Source: JAAYDF01 sp964511155 (GTDB taxonomy: Bacteria > Planctomycetota > Phycisphaerae > UBA1845 > PWPN01). From it: a stretch of DNA of 64,000 nt. The position numbers were made by a program, and so were the translations under genes. This document shows, in pieces, positions 34,267 to 44,064 of the stretch. The notes below the pieces were generated by a model. It was given only the letters and a program-made list of their open reading frames with translations, had not been told where the DNA came from and did no database searches. Within the stretch, counting starts at the first letter, position 1; each line of letters opens with the position of its first letter. Where the stretch lies: assembly GCA_964511155.1 (NCBI GenBank), contig CAZEEJ010000003.1, forward strand, positions 9,899-73,898. The letters are read 5' to 3'.

Positions 34267-34677
34267 GAATTGGTGCTCCTCACTAGCCTTGCCCGTCCCA
34301 GATATCAGGCGGGGATTGTAGTATTACAGCTTCTTACTGATGCGGTCAACCGTGGGCGTTTCGGAGCCGCCTTCGGGCCATGACAGGACACGCCGGGGTG
34401 TCGAATGGTTGAGGACCGAGTCGGGCTATCGAAGGCGCGCCAGGCAAGAACGGCAACCGGGCGCCTCGCCCCGATCGGCAGGCTGTAGCCGGATTTCGCC
34501 ACCGATACCAGAGCCCCCCCTCTCGTCGCAGGTGCCGTCAAGAGGGCTAAGGGAGATGTGGGTTCCGCCGGGCAATGGGACAAGCGGGCGGAAGGCAATG
34601 CACGGGGAGCCGTCCGCACCGGCGAGACACTGGCGCCCCACCGATTGCGGCTGAAGTCCACCCGGAAAGACGAAAGG

Positions 34678-35487
34678 CTATTGTAGAAGCGGGTCCTGCG
34701 CCAGGGTTTCGCGGAGCTTGGCAAGGGCGGTGTTCTGGATCTGGCGGACGCGTTCCTTACTCAAACCGACGGCCTGGCCGATCTGCTTGAAGGTCAGGCG
34801 GTCACGGTTGCCCTGGGGGAAGCGGCCGAACAACACGCGGGACTCCAGGGCGGTCAGGTCGCCGCTGTTGACCCGCAGGGCGTGCTGCAGCCGCTCGATG
34901 CGCAAGTCCGCCTCCGAGCGGACAGGTTCCTCCGGGGCATCCAGCGCGGCATCGTAGTGAACGGGGAAGAGGCTGCGGTGGCGCAGCTCGTGCCGCCCGC
35001 GGCGCATGCACGACCGGGCGATGCAGTTGCAGGCGTAGGTGCTGAAACGGAAGCCGCGCCAGGGGTTGAAGCGATCGACCGCCCGGGCCAGCCCGAGCAT
35101 CGCCTCGCTGAGCAGGTCGTCATCGTCCAGATCCGGGCTGCGGAAGTGGCTCAACATGCGGTAGACCAGGCCGAGGTTCAACTCCACGATGGCCTCACGC
35201 AGGGCGTGCCAATCCTTCCGCCAGCGGCGGCGGGTACTGTCCGAGACCCGCAGCCGCCGACGGTCGGACGCCCAGTACGCACACGTATGGAAAGCCTTGA
35301 ACAGGTCGGATTCGTGGGGTTTCCGGGCCGCGGGCATCCCGGAGGCGACCCAGGCACGCACCTCGCGGGCCCGCAGCCGAGCCTCTTTGGAACGCAGCCA
35401 TGGATGGGGCACGTAGAAGGGCTGCTGGGCGGCCGCGGCATCTGTCCGATTTCTGCGAGTCTTGACCGTCACCTGGAGCCTCTCCAT
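34678..35487 (-). CDS. Sigma-70 family RNA polymerase sigma factor
   Basis: This 269-residue protein has region 2 at about residues 95-150 (LNLGLVYRMLSHFRSPDLDD; LLSEAMLGLARAVDRFNPWR; FRFSTYACNCI), which binds the -10 element. Region 4 is at about 220-262 (LTFKQIGQAVGLSKERVRQI), which binds the -35 element. It lacks region 1.1 and looks like an alternative group 2/3 factor, larger than an ECF sigma. A basic N-terminal ~70 residues is family-atypical. The start at ATG 35487 has GAGG 9 bases upstream. Confidence 0.9.
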   Translation of the reverse strand: MERLQVTVKTRRNRTDAAAAQQPFYVPHPWLRSKEARLRAREVRAWVASGMPAARKPHESDLFKAFHTCAYWASDRRRLRVSDSTRRRWRKDWHALREAIVELNLGLVYRMLSHFRSPDLDDDDLLSEAMLGLARAVDRFNPWRGFRFSTYACNCIARSCMRRGRHELRHRSLFPVHYDAALDAPEEPVRSEADLRIERLQHALRVNSGDLTALESRVLFGRFPQGNRDRLTFKQIGQAVGLSKERVRQIQNTALAKLRETLAQDPLLQ

Positions 35488-35969
35488 CCATGAACCTCAC
35501 CTGTGCCCTGGTCTCGCTCCCGATGCGGCACACGGAGTAGTGGTTGGCTCCTCGCTGGCTCAGGTCACCCGCTCCCGCAATATCATGCACACGGCCGTGC
35601 GATACCTCGTTACGGATTCGGCCCCGAACAGCGTGGCCATCAGACCCGGCTGCGCCGCGCCCTCAGCCCCTTCCGGGGCGGCTGAGACCACACACTTCAT
35701 ACTCTTATACGCTTCGGGAGCCCGGAGGTTTGGCCGCTATGGGTATGAAGCTGGCCCAACGACCTCTGCATGCAACGCGGTCCTGCGCTGCCTCGGCAGC
35801 CTGTCTCGCAACCGAACACCCATCTTGGGGGTGCTCCCGGGTAGGCGCTGCGGCATCGGACGGTATGATGCACAGGCGCCGCCCGAGGGCAGACCTGCCG
35901 GCCGGCAGGATCGGGCTTAGCCGTCCGGGAGCACCCCGGACGGGGTCTCCACATCAGAAGGAGCAGACA

Positions 35970-37208
35970 GTGAATGCCAATCACAAACTCAGCAGACGGA
36001 CGCGCGGTTACACGGGTGCGGGGCACGCCATGGGGAACACGACGGCGATTCTGGCCGGCCTGATCCTCGTGACCGGGCTGATGGCCGGGCTGGCCGGGTG
36101 CCAGTCGCTCGTTGGCGGGCCGGAAGTAGGCTACGCGGCCATTGGCGGCGACCTGCCGCTCATCCCCGACGGCGTCGTCAGCCGGGCGATCACCGAGGAG
36201 AATCGCAGCGGGGCCCGTGGAGCCGGCGGCATGGCCAGCGATGCGAAGCTGGGCCCCGGGCGCAAGGGTGCTCCATGCATCCGCGATCTCCAGAACGGCG
36301 AGACGGCCACGCTCATGGACGTCGAGGGCTGCGGGGTCATCCGGCACATCTGGATCACGATCAACGACCGTTCGCCGGAGGCCCTCCGCAACCTGATCCT
36401 GCGGATGTACTGGGACGGCAGCGAGGTGCCCAGCGTCGAGGTGCCGTTCGGGGACTTCTTCGGCACGGCCCACGGGCGAGTGGTGGACTTCAACTCGGCC
36501 TACGTGAGCGTGCCGCTGGCCCGGGGCTTCAACTGCTACTTCCCCATGCCATTCGGGACGCGGGCCCGCGTGACGCTCCACAACGACCTGCCGGACGGCA
36601 AGCCCATGCGGCTCGTGTTCTATCAGATCGACTACGAGCTGCGCGATCGCCTGCCGGCCAACACCGGCCGCTTTCACGCCCAGTTCCGCCGGCAGAACCC
36701 CACCGTGCTCAAGCAGGATTTCGTCCTGCTCGATGGGGCCGAGGGGCCGGGCATGTTCATCGGCTGCGTGATCGGCGTGCGTCCGCTCGGCCCACGCTGG
36801 TGGGGCGAGGGGGAGATGAAGTTCTACATGGACGGCGACACCGATTACCCCACGATCTGCGGAACGGGCACCGAGGACTACTTTTGTGCCGCCTGGGGCA
36901 TGGGCGAGTATCACAAGCCCTATTTCGGCTGCTCGCTGTACCTGGACGCCAAGAAGTTTCCGCCGCACGGCCTGGTGAGCATGTACCGCTGGCACGAAAA
37001 GGACCCGGTCTATTTCCGCAAGAGTTTCCGGGCGGAGATGCAGCAGATCGGCTGGGGCGACGACGGCCTGTTTGAGCGCAGCGACGACTGGTGCAGCGTA
37101 GCCTACTGGTACCAGCTCAAACCGATCAGTCGGATTCCCGCTTTGCCGGATCGGGCGGCGCGCACCGTGGACCTCCAGGAGCCGCCCGCTCCCCCGGCGA
37201 ATCCGTGA
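35970..37208 (+). CDS. GH172 (DUF2961) lipoprotein
   Basis: This 412-residue lipoprotein starts at GTG 35970, chosen because AAGGAG lies 6 bases upstream. The signal ends in lipobox LAGC near residue 50. The GH172 core shows VEGCGVIRHIWITINDRSPE, VPFGDFFGTAHGRVVDF, RWWGEGEMKFYMDGDTDYP and CGTGTEDYFCAAWGMGEYHK, with the acidic residues of the family's active site. Substrate is unknown; characterised relatives cleave fructofuranosides and arabinofuranosides. The preceding 482 bases (35488-35969) contain no other gene that I can support. Confidence 0.88.
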   Translation: MNANHKLSRRTRGYTGAGHAMGNTTAILAGLILVTGLMAGLAGCQSLVGGPEVGYAAIGGDLPLIPDGVVSRAITEENRSGARGAGGMASDAKLGPGRKGAPCIRDLQNGETATLMDVEGCGVIRHIWITINDRSPEALRNLILRMYWDGSEVPSVEVPFGDFFGTAHGRVVDFNSAYVSVPLARGFNCYFPMPFGTRARVTLHNDLPDGKPMRLVFYQIDYELRDRLPANTGRFHAQFRRQNPTVLKQDFVLLDGAEGPGMFIGCVIGVRPLGPRWWGEGEMKFYMDGDTDYPTICGTGTEDYFCAAWGMGEYHKPYFGCSLYLDAKKFPPHGLVSMYRWHEKDPVYFRKSFRAEMQQIGWGDDGLFERSDDWCSVAYWYQLKPISRIPALPDRAARTVDLQEPPAPPANP

Positions 37209-37228
37209 GCCGCCGTTCAGGCCCGTCC

Positions 37229-37981
37229 TCACCTCTCAAGCGGTTCGACCGAAACGGTCAGCGGGCGGGCTCGGCGGTTGGGGCGCGGCGTGGTGCACCG
37301 GCGGCCGTAGTCGGCGGGCGTGCCGAAGCCCAGGCGGACGCGGGTAATCAACCAGGCGGAGCGCACGAAGTAGCCGAGCGTATGGCGGCCGGGTACCAGT
37401 TCGGCCTGCCGGACCGCGGCCAGGAAGGACTCCGGCCCGTCAAACTCCGGAAGCCATTGATAGCTGGCGCGCAGGCTGTTGCGGTGGTGCGAATCGGCTC
37501 CCGCCAGTCCGGGCAGACCGTGCCGGGCGGCAAATCGCCGTGCCTTGCGGTCCGGGAAGGGGGACAGGTTCTGGGCGTTGGCGATCTCGACGGCGTCGAT
37601 CAGGTCGACGAGGCCGTGGACCGCCCGGCGCAGGCCGCAACTGAACATGCTGATGAAGGGATGCGGCACGACGACGAGGCCGCCCTGCTGCCGAATGGCC
37701 TTGGCGGTCTCGCGGGCCGAGCGCCCCGGACCGACGTGCTCGTGGAGAAACAGCCCGATCAGGTGCCCCTCACGCGTGGAGATCTCCTCGCCGATAATGA
37801 CGCGCAGGTTCGGACCGGCCGCGGCCGCGACGGCCCGGGCGCCCTCGATAGTGTCGTGGTCGGTGATTGTCAGACAGTCAATCTCCCAGCGGTGCGCGCA
37901 TTCCAGCAAGTGCTCGACAGTGTTATTGCTGTCGTCGGAGTGATCCGTGTGCACATGGAAGACGGTCTTGAGCAATCGCAC
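37229..37981 (-). CDS. PHP-domain metal-dependent phosphoesterase
   Basis: This 250-residue protein has all the PHP metal-ligand blocks: FHVHTDHSDDS, LTITDHDTIEG, GEEISTREGHLIGLFL, VVVPHPF and AGADSHH. Such enzymes hydrolyse phosphate esters of nucleotides or small molecules. The start is GTG 37981 with GGAG 8 bases upstream; the frame remains open 75 codons further but that part is proline- and arginine-rich and non-conserved. It converges on the GH172 gene with a 20-base gap. Confidence 0.85.
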   Translation of the reverse strand: MRLLKTVFHVHTDHSDDSNNTVEHLLECAHRWEIDCLTITDHDTIEGARAVAAAAGPNLRVIIGEEISTREGHLIGLFLHEHVGPGRSARETAKAIRQQGGLVVVPHPFISMFSCGLRRAVHGLVDLIDAVEIANAQNLSPFPDRKARRFAARHGLPGLAGADSHHRNSLRASYQWLPEFDGPESFLAAVRQAELVPGRHTLGYFVRSAWLITRVRLGFGTPADYGRRCTTPRPNRRARPLTVSVEPLER

Positions 37982-38232
37982 CCCCGGCTCTCCGGGCGTA
38001 ACCCCGTGTCCAACAACGCGGTACGGTACTTGCGGCCCCTGTGAGTTTAGGTCGGCCGCAGGCTCAAGTCTACGATATGCCCTGCCGATGCGTGGCCGGG
38101 TGGGCCGCCCGGAAAGCGTCCCATAACGGTTCGCCGCGGCAGGGGCGGCGTGGTAAGCTCGCTGCGAACGCGGCGGAGGCGGCAGCGGGTCGGTGCGAAG
38201 CCGCAAGCGGCGACGGCAAGAAAGGGTAACTC

Positions 38233-39195
38233 ATGGTGCGTCAGACGGTGCTGGTGACGGGCGGGGCGGGCTTCATCGGCTCGCACCTGTGCCTGCGGCT
38301 GTTCGATGAGGGCTGCCGGGTCATCTGCCTGGACAACTTCTTCACCGGGCGGCTGGAGAACTTCGGCTCGCGCTACCAGGAACTGATCCTCAGCGGCCGC
38401 TTTGAGTTCGTCCGCCACGACGTGATCGAGCCGATCGTGCTCGAGGTCGATCAGATCTTCCATCTGGCCTGCCCGGCCAGCCCGGTGCACTACCAGTACA
38501 ACCCGGTCAAGACGATCAAGACCAACGTGATCGGCATCTACCACATGCTGGGGCTGGCCAAGCGCATCCCCGCCCGCATCCTGCAGGCGAGCACGTCCGA
38601 GGTGTACGGCGACCCGCAGGTCCACCCCCAGCCGGAAAGCTACTGGGGGCACGTGAACCCGATCGGCGTGCGGAGCTGTTACGACGAGGGCAAGCGCGTG
38701 GCCGAGTCGCTGATGATGGACTACCACCGCCAGCACGGCCTGGAGACGCGCATCGCCCGGATCTTCAACACGTACGGCCCGAACATGTCGGTGGACGACG
38801 GGCGGGTGATGAGCAACTTCATCTGCCAGGGGCTGCGCGGCGAGCCGATCACCATCTACGGCGACGGCACGCAGACGCGCAGCTTCTGCTACGTCTCGGA
38901 CCTGGTCGAGGGGCTGTGCCGCCTGATGGCCAGCGATACTTGCGACCCGGTCAACCTGGGCAACGACCGCGAAATCTCGATGCTGGAGCTGGTGGACGCG
39001 ATCGGAAACGTGCTGGGCCGTCGGCTGGAGGTCATCCACAAGCCGCTGCCCCAGGACGATCCCGTACGCCGGCGTCCGGACCTGACCAGGGCCCGGACCC
39101 TATTGGGCTACGAGCCGACGGTTCCATTGGAGGACGGCGTCCGGCGAACCGTGGAGTACTTTCGCGAGATGCTGAGCCCGGCGATGGGCGTGTGA
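38233..39195 (+). CDS. uxs: UDP-glucuronate decarboxylase (UDP-xylose synthase)
   Basis: This 320-residue extended SDR has GGAGFIGSHLCLRL (NAD-binding), the catalytic STSEVYG and YDEGKR (Tyr and Lys of the YxxxK motif), HLACPASPVHYQYNP and IARIFNTYGPNM, the signature run of UDP-glucuronate decarboxylases. It converts UDP-glucuronate to UDP-xylose in the cytoplasm for glycan synthesis. The start at ATG 38233 has AAAGGG 6 bases upstream. It faces the kinase/uridylyltransferase and GalU genes tail to tail. Confidence 0.93.
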   Translation: MVRQTVLVTGGAGFIGSHLCLRLFDEGCRVICLDNFFTGRLENFGSRYQELILSGRFEFVRHDVIEPIVLEVDQIFHLACPASPVHYQYNPVKTIKTNVIGIYHMLGLAKRIPARILQASTSEVYGDPQVHPQPESYWGHVNPIGVRSCYDEGKRVAESLMMDYHRQHGLETRIARIFNTYGPNMSVDDGRVMSNFICQGLRGEPITIYGDGTQTRSFCYVSDLVEGLCRLMASDTCDPVNLGNDREISMLELVDAIGNVLGRRLEVIHKPLPQDDPVRRRPDLTRARTLLGYEPTVPLEDGVRRTVEYFREMLSPAMGV

Positions 39196-39227
39196 GGCGG
39201 GACCGCACCGCCGATGCACGCCGATGG

Positions 39228-39346
39228 GGGCGAAATGGGGACAGGCACCGCTGGAGCGATGTGTCATAGACCTTGAACTTGGCCCGCATCTGAGGATGCT
39301 TCCTTGACCCAGCATCGCTGGGGCGGAGCCAGTCCCCATTTCGCCC
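39228..39346. repeat. REP-like element a, complete copy
   Basis: Perfect 15-base inverted ends GGGCGAAATGGGGAC / GTCCCCATTTCGCCC enclose ACAGGCACCGCTGGAGCGAT on the left and GCATCGCTGGGGCGGAGCC on the right. It lies in the gap between two convergent genes, ending 3 bases before the next gene's stop codon. Confidence 0.88.
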
Positions 39347-39349
39347 GGG

Positions 39350-42300
39350 TTACTGGAAATCGCAGAGTTCGCGGACGCGGGCCAGGGAGCCGTCGTTGAC
39401 CCAGGGATCGAGCTGGGGCACGTCCTTGAGCTGCTGGCCGCGGTATCGGCTGACAGCCACGAACCCGCAGGTCGCTTCGGGCAGCGAAGTCATGTCGCTC
39501 CAGAGCTTCTCGGTCTGGCTGACGGGGAAGACATCCTCCTGGCCATGCCCCCAGCGGCGTTTGACCTCCTTGATGGTAACGTAGGTGGGCAGGCGTGACG
39601 CGAAGGCCCGGATGCGGTCGGCCAGGACGTTCTCCGGTGCGTGCAACTCCAGGCGGGTCAAGCCGAACAGGCCCAGCAGACGGTCCAGGTCGATCCAGGT
39701 GGTCATCGAGTTGTAGTAGCTGAGGCGGAACTCGTCGGACTCGCGGGGTTGGGCGAGGCCTTCGAGGAGGCGGAGCTGGCCGTTGACCCGAGCGAGCCCG
39801 CCGCCGCGATCGTCGATGCGGCGGGGGATGACTTCGTAGGTCAGGCACCGGCCGCTGAGGATGTGCGTGCCGAGAATGCCGGGATCGACATTGGCCCCGA
39901 GCGTGTCGATGTTGTGAACCATGAGGTACTTGAGCCCGGGCCGCTGCTCGATGAGCCTGGCGAGCACGCCGTTGCGGATGAGGTTGGGCACTTCGTACCA
40001 GTGGCCGGGCGGATGGAAGCACTGCAGGGGAACGTTCTCGACGTAGTCGGTGGCCTCGCCGCGCTGCTGGGCCCAGGCGATCAGCGTTCGGCGAACGTCG
40101 TCGCGGACCTTCTGCTTGTGCTCGTCGAGGGCTTCCTGGGGCAGCTCCTCCCAGAGGAAGCGCAGGTCGCGGGTCATGGGCACCATGCGCAGGCCGATGG
40201 ACCGCCCGGGCGACAGGTGCAGCGGCCCGGGGTAGTGAAAGTCGTCGTTGAGCGCCAGGTGCTTGGCGATGGGCTCGTGCGTCAGGAAGCTGGTGGAGAA
40301 GACGTGGGGAATCTCGGCGTTGAGCCGGCGGCCGGTATGTCGGCTCTTGGCGAGGTGGATCTCCATGAAGGACCGGTGGGCACCGTCGATGGCGACGAAG
40401 GGGTTGGTCGCTTTGACCACGCCGGCGCCGCGGGTCCACCGTGATCCGACGCCGGCGGCCAGTGAGAGAACGGCGACCTGCCCCGCGCGGATCGCCTCCT
40501 CGCCGGCCAGGATCGCGCCTGCGGGGCAGCCTTCCTGAAGATCGGCGAGGTCACCGGGCGCCACATCGCGGATTTCCGTATCGGCCGGCAACCGGTTGCG
40601 TCCCAGGCCGATGCGTCCGTGTTTGAGATTGTCGCGGATCTGCTCGTGCTGAAGGGCGTCGAAGCCGTTCTGGCGTTTGAGCCGTTCGACCTGTTCCTGC
40701 CAGGCGCCGGCCTCGGCGTCGGCGGCACTGCGCGGGGCGGGGAACATGTGGTTGACCATGACTCGCAGAACACGAAGGAGCTGGTCGGGATCATCGGTGC
40801 GGCTCGCGAAGTTGTCGAGGTCCGCCCGGCGGAGCATGGGCACCTGGTCGCGGGGCATGCGACTGAGCGTCGGCACCTGGACCGCGTAGTAGCGCGGCGG
40901 CATGGCCGCATGAGTCCCCTGGCGCAGGTGGGCGACCGAGCCTTGGTCGTTGATGCGAAAGTGGTAGACCACCGGGTCGATGGCGAAGGGCAGGGCGTCC
41001 TCGAGCTCGCGCTTGGCCTGGGTCATGATGTCGAGGATCTCGTCGCGGAACGCAGCACGGCGCTGCGGGGCGACAAAGAAAGCCATGCCGCCGCCGGACA
41101 TGCCGCCGGTCATCAGGAACCCCCAGAAGTCGTCACCCGCCCGCTGCCGGGCCCGGTGGATAATGGTCTCGGTGAACCGGTTGGTGACCCAGGGGATAAT
41201 GGTCCGCAGGGGGCCGGCGAAGTGGCGTGTGGTGGCCTGTCCAACGGCCTGCACGTCGCCGCGTTCGAGGGCGGCCACGATCTCGTCGAAGATGGCGTGA
41301 CATTCCTGCCGAGCCTGCCATTCCGGTCCCGCGCGCAACAGGTACTTCTCGGTGACCATCTCGAGGATGGGGCCGACGTCCTGGGCCATGCCGCCGTGCA
41401 CGAGCACGAGGGATTCGGCCAGCGCGTCGCGGATGGCGGGTGAGATGCGCTGCGGCCCGAGCAGTTCGTGCCGGGGCAGGAGGCAGCCGCGACTCACGGA
41501 CCTCTCGGGATCGTCCTGGCCGGCGGGACATCCGGAGATGATCTTGATCCCCGGCCAGATGCCGCCCGAGTCCTGCCATCCGCCGCCGGACCCGCCCAGC
41601 CATTCGCCGAGAATGGCCCGCGAGGCGATGAGGCGGCGCTCGGACTCATCGAGCGGACCTTCCAGGGTTCGGGTCTGACCGGTGGCCCGCATGAGCACGG
41701 CGATGAGCGAGGCCAGCAGGTTGGTCGAGACCGCCAGCCGCGAGCCCTTGGGAATATCGTTGACCTGGGTCACAACCTCCAGACCGAGGCCCGGGCCGAC
41801 CACCTTGGCGAGCACTTCGGCCAGCGATTGGCCGGACCCCTCGAACGAGGGCGGGATCAGACCGGAGGCGATGACGCCGGCCTTGAGCAGACCCAGATAG
41901 TCATTGCCGAAGTTGAACAGATCGTCGAGCGTGGTCACGTCCTTGGTCGCTTCGAGGTCCACGCTGGTCAGGCGAAGCAGCGGCTCCTCGATCACCCGCA
42001 GGCAGGTCTCGATGGGCGGGCGGACGCGCTCGTCGCGGCGGTACACGCCGAGGTCAGCGGAGATATTGATGACCCGGGCGCCCTCGGGATAGTCCATTCC
42101 CAGGAAGAAGATGTCCGACCAGCCGCTGTGGGACAGGTCGATGCGCACGGGGGTCTGCTCGGCCAGGATGGGGTACAGGGGCACGCCCGGTGCCTTGCGC
42201 AGCAGTTCCGGGCGGAGGCGCACGGGGTGGTCGGCACGATGGCCCACGCGGAACATCCACTGATTGCCGCGTGAGCTGCGGACCGAACGGCGGACCTGGT

Positions 42301-42691
42301 CGGTGAGCGTCTGGAAGCCGAGGTGGTGGTAGGCGGCGGCCAGTGCGCTGAAGATGGCCCCGCTGGGGCCCTCGACCTGAAGGGTCTTGCGGAAGCGGGC
42401 GATGGCCTGCTCGAAACGCCGTTCGAGGAGGCTCACGTAGCCGTCGAAGGGGATGGTGCCCACGCGCGGCACGCCGGCCGCCTCCTGTAGATGAAAACGG
42501 TGCACCGCAAATAAGAACAGGCAGGCGCGGACCCCCTCATAAAGATTCTCCGTCGTGCGGCGAAAAGATTCGAGGGCCTCGCACTCGGCCAGCAGGTCGG
42601 CGAGGGTCATGGGCTCGACGAGGGCCCGCAGGGCACGGTTGCGTACTTGCGGGTCGCCGCTCGTGATGGTGTCGACCAGGACGCGGCTCAT
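39350..42691 (-). CDS. GHMP-kinase-like / UDP-sugar pyrophosphorylase fusion protein
   Basis: This 1113-residue protein appears to join two enzymes. Residues ~180-550 look like a GHMP kinase of the fucokinase/heptose-kinase type: VRIDLSHSGWSDIFFLGMDY, the ATP loop NDIPKGSRLAVSTNL, and GFLMTGGMSGGGMAFFV. Residues ~690-1113 are a UDPGP-type uridylyltransferase with AVLSLAAGVGSRWTRGAGVV and HNIDTLGANVDPGILG. The N-terminal ~175 residues are unassigned. Such a protein could phosphorylate a sugar and then make the UDP-sugar. The order is the reverse of Bacteroides Fkp. The start overlaps the galU stop as ATGA, so the two are co-translated. Confidence 0.75.
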   Translation of the reverse strand: MSRVLVDTITSGDPQVRNRALRALVEPMTLADLLAECEALESFRRTTENLYEGVRACLFLFAVHRFHLQEAAGVPRVGTIPFDGYVSLLERRFEQAIARFRKTLQVEGPSGAIFSALAAAYHHLGFQTLTDQVRRSVRSSRGNQWMFRVGHRADHPVRLRPELLRKAPGVPLYPILAEQTPVRIDLSHSGWSDIFFLGMDYPEGARVINISADLGVYRRDERVRPPIETCLRVIEEPLLRLTSVDLEATKDVTTLDDLFNFGNDYLGLLKAGVIASGLIPPSFEGSGQSLAEVLAKVVGPGLGLEVVTQVNDIPKGSRLAVSTNLLASLIAVLMRATGQTRTLEGPLDESERRLIASRAILGEWLGGSGGGWQDSGGIWPGIKIISGCPAGQDDPERSVSRGCLLPRHELLGPQRISPAIRDALAESLVLVHGGMAQDVGPILEMVTEKYLLRAGPEWQARQECHAIFDEIVAALERGDVQAVGQATTRHFAGPLRTIIPWVTNRFTETIIHRARQRAGDDFWGFLMTGGMSGGGMAFFVAPQRRAAFRDEILDIMTQAKRELEDALPFAIDPVVYHFRINDQGSVAHLRQGTHAAMPPRYYAVQVPTLSRMPRDQVPMLRRADLDNFASRTDDPDQLLRVLRVMVNHMFPAPRSAADAEAGAWQEQVERLKRQNGFDALQHEQIRDNLKHGRIGLGRNRLPADTEIRDVAPGDLADLQEGCPAGAILAGEEAIRAGQVAVLSLAAGVGSRWTRGAGVVKATNPFVAIDGAHRSFMEIHLAKSRHTGRRLNAEIPHVFSTSFLTHEPIAKHLALNDDFHYPGPLHLSPGRSIGLRMVPMTRDLRFLWEELPQEALDEHKQKVRDDVRRTLIAWAQQRGEATDYVENVPLQCFHPPGHWYEVPNLIRNGVLARLIEQRPGLKYLMVHNIDTLGANVDPGILGTHILSGRCLTYEVIPRRIDDRGGGLARVNGQLRLLEGLAQPRESDEFRLSYYNSMTTWIDLDRLLGLFGLTRLELHAPENVLADRIRAFASRLPTYVTIKEVKRRWGHGQEDVFPVSQTEKLWSDMTSLPEATCGFVAVSRYRGQQLKDVPQLDPWVNDGSLARVRELCDFQ

Positions 42692-43665
42692 GGCTGAGCT
42701 TCCGTTCCGGCGGCCGCTCGCTCCTGCTCGAAGTGGAGGACAAGTTCCATGAGTCGGGCGAGGGCCTCGTCGCGGTCGGCACCGGAGAGGGCGAGGGCGA
42801 CCTGGGCTTCGAGGGCCCCGAACCGGACGCCGATGTCGTGGCGATGCCCGTTGGTCTGCACGGCGAGGTATTGCTCGCGGCGGGCCAACTCCTGCAAGGC
42901 GGGGGTGAGCTGGATCTCGTCACGGTCGCGGCAATCGCGGCTGACGTGGTCGTCGAGAATGTCGAAGATAGTGGGGGTCAGCACGTGCATGCCGAAAAAG
43001 CACAGGTAGTGGCCCACGCGCAGGCCGGGAACATGCAGGTGCTGCTCGGCCAGGCTGGGCGTGGGCTTCTCGATGATGCGCTCGATCTGGAAGACGTTGG
43101 CTTGACCGGGCAACCGCTTGCCCGCCACGGTGCCGTAGCGGTGGATGAGGTGCTCACGAGTGGCCTGGACGGCGGCGACGGCGCCGGCGGTCTGCGCGGC
43201 GAGGTCCAAGACCTGCCGGCTGCAGCGTCGTTGCTCGCTGGAGATGTAAAGGTGGTCGCTGACCATGAGCAGGAAGGGTTCGTGTCCGACGAATTGCCGG
43301 GCACACCAGACCGCGTGGCCGTAGCCTTCCGGCCGTTCCTGCGGGGCGAAGCTCAGGCGGCGATCGAGTTCCGCCAGCCGCTTAGCCTGCTCCGCCGCCC
43401 CGCTGGCCCCACCGTGAGTGGATAGCAGGGTCTCCTGCTGGGCGGCGAAGTACTGCCGGTAGACCTGCTCATCGCCCGGAGCGACGACGACGCAGAGTTC
43501 CTCGATGCCGCTCTCGATGGCCTCCTCCGCGATGATCTGGATGACGGGCTTGGTGATTCCGTCGCGATCAACGAGGGGAAGCAGTGCTTTTTGCACGGAG
43601 TCGGAGGCGGGGTGCTGTCGCGCCCCTCGGCCGGCGGCGGTAATGACGGCCTTGCGCACATGCAT
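42688..43665 (-). CDS. galU: UTP-glucose-1-phosphate uridylyltransferase (GalU-like)
   Basis: This 325-residue nucleotidyltransferase starts MHVRKAVITAAGRGARQHPA and has KALLPLVD, KPVIQIIAEEAIESGIEEL, GYGHAVWCARQFVGHEPFLL, MVSDHLY and VFQIERIIEKP, in the order of GalU enzymes. The usual GxGTR signature is altered to GRGAR. It makes UDP-glucose from UTP and glucose-1-phosphate. Downstream it is coupled by a 4-base overlap to the kinase/uridylyltransferase fusion. The 399-base gap up to the MgtC gene holds simple repeats only. Confidence 0.88.
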   Translation of the reverse strand: MHVRKAVITAAGRGARQHPASDSVQKALLPLVDRDGITKPVIQIIAEEAIESGIEELCVVVAPGDEQVYRQYFAAQQETLLSTHGGASGAAEQAKRLAELDRRLSFAPQERPEGYGHAVWCARQFVGHEPFLLMVSDHLYISSEQRRCSRQVLDLAAQTAGAVAAVQATREHLIHRYGTVAGKRLPGQANVFQIERIIEKPTPSLAEQHLHVPGLRVGHYLCFFGMHVLTPTIFDILDDHVSRDCRDRDEIQLTPALQELARREQYLAVQTNGHRHDIGVRFGALEAQVALALSGADRDEALARLMELVLHFEQERAAAGTEAQP

Positions 43666-43793
43666 GAGCGGGTCCTCGAAACGCCGGCCGACCTGCCGGC
43701 GCGGTTGTCTCGCGTGTCATTTCTTACCGTAAAACGGCGGAGAAGGGAATGGGCCACCTGCCCGCTGCCCGCGCGACCCTTCGGACAAAATGG

Positions 43794-43922
43794 CGAATGC
43801 CCAAGCCTCAATGACCAATCAATGACCAAGTCCGAAACCCGAAAACTCGACCGCGGCCAAGAGCATTCGCCATTCGTCATTCGGGCTTCATTGGTCATTG
43901 GTGCTTCGACATTGGTCATTCC
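43794..43922. repeat. Simple, partly inverted repeat of AATGACCAATC / TTGGTCATTG
   Basis: Words such as CAATGACCAATCAATGACC recur as complements (CATTGGTCATTGG, CATTGGTCATTCC) on the other side of a spacer, giving an imperfect long hairpin. Non-coding. Confidence 0.7.
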
Positions 43923-44064
43923 CGCCCAAGTTGTCGCGCACCCACGCTTGCCGGCCCTCGGCACGGCAGCTAAGGTCTGAACATGCGGGCGGGGCGGGCG
44001 GGCTGCGGGCACCTCCGCCGGTCAGCCGGTTTTTCGCTTCGTTCCGGCACGAGGGCACAAGGAC

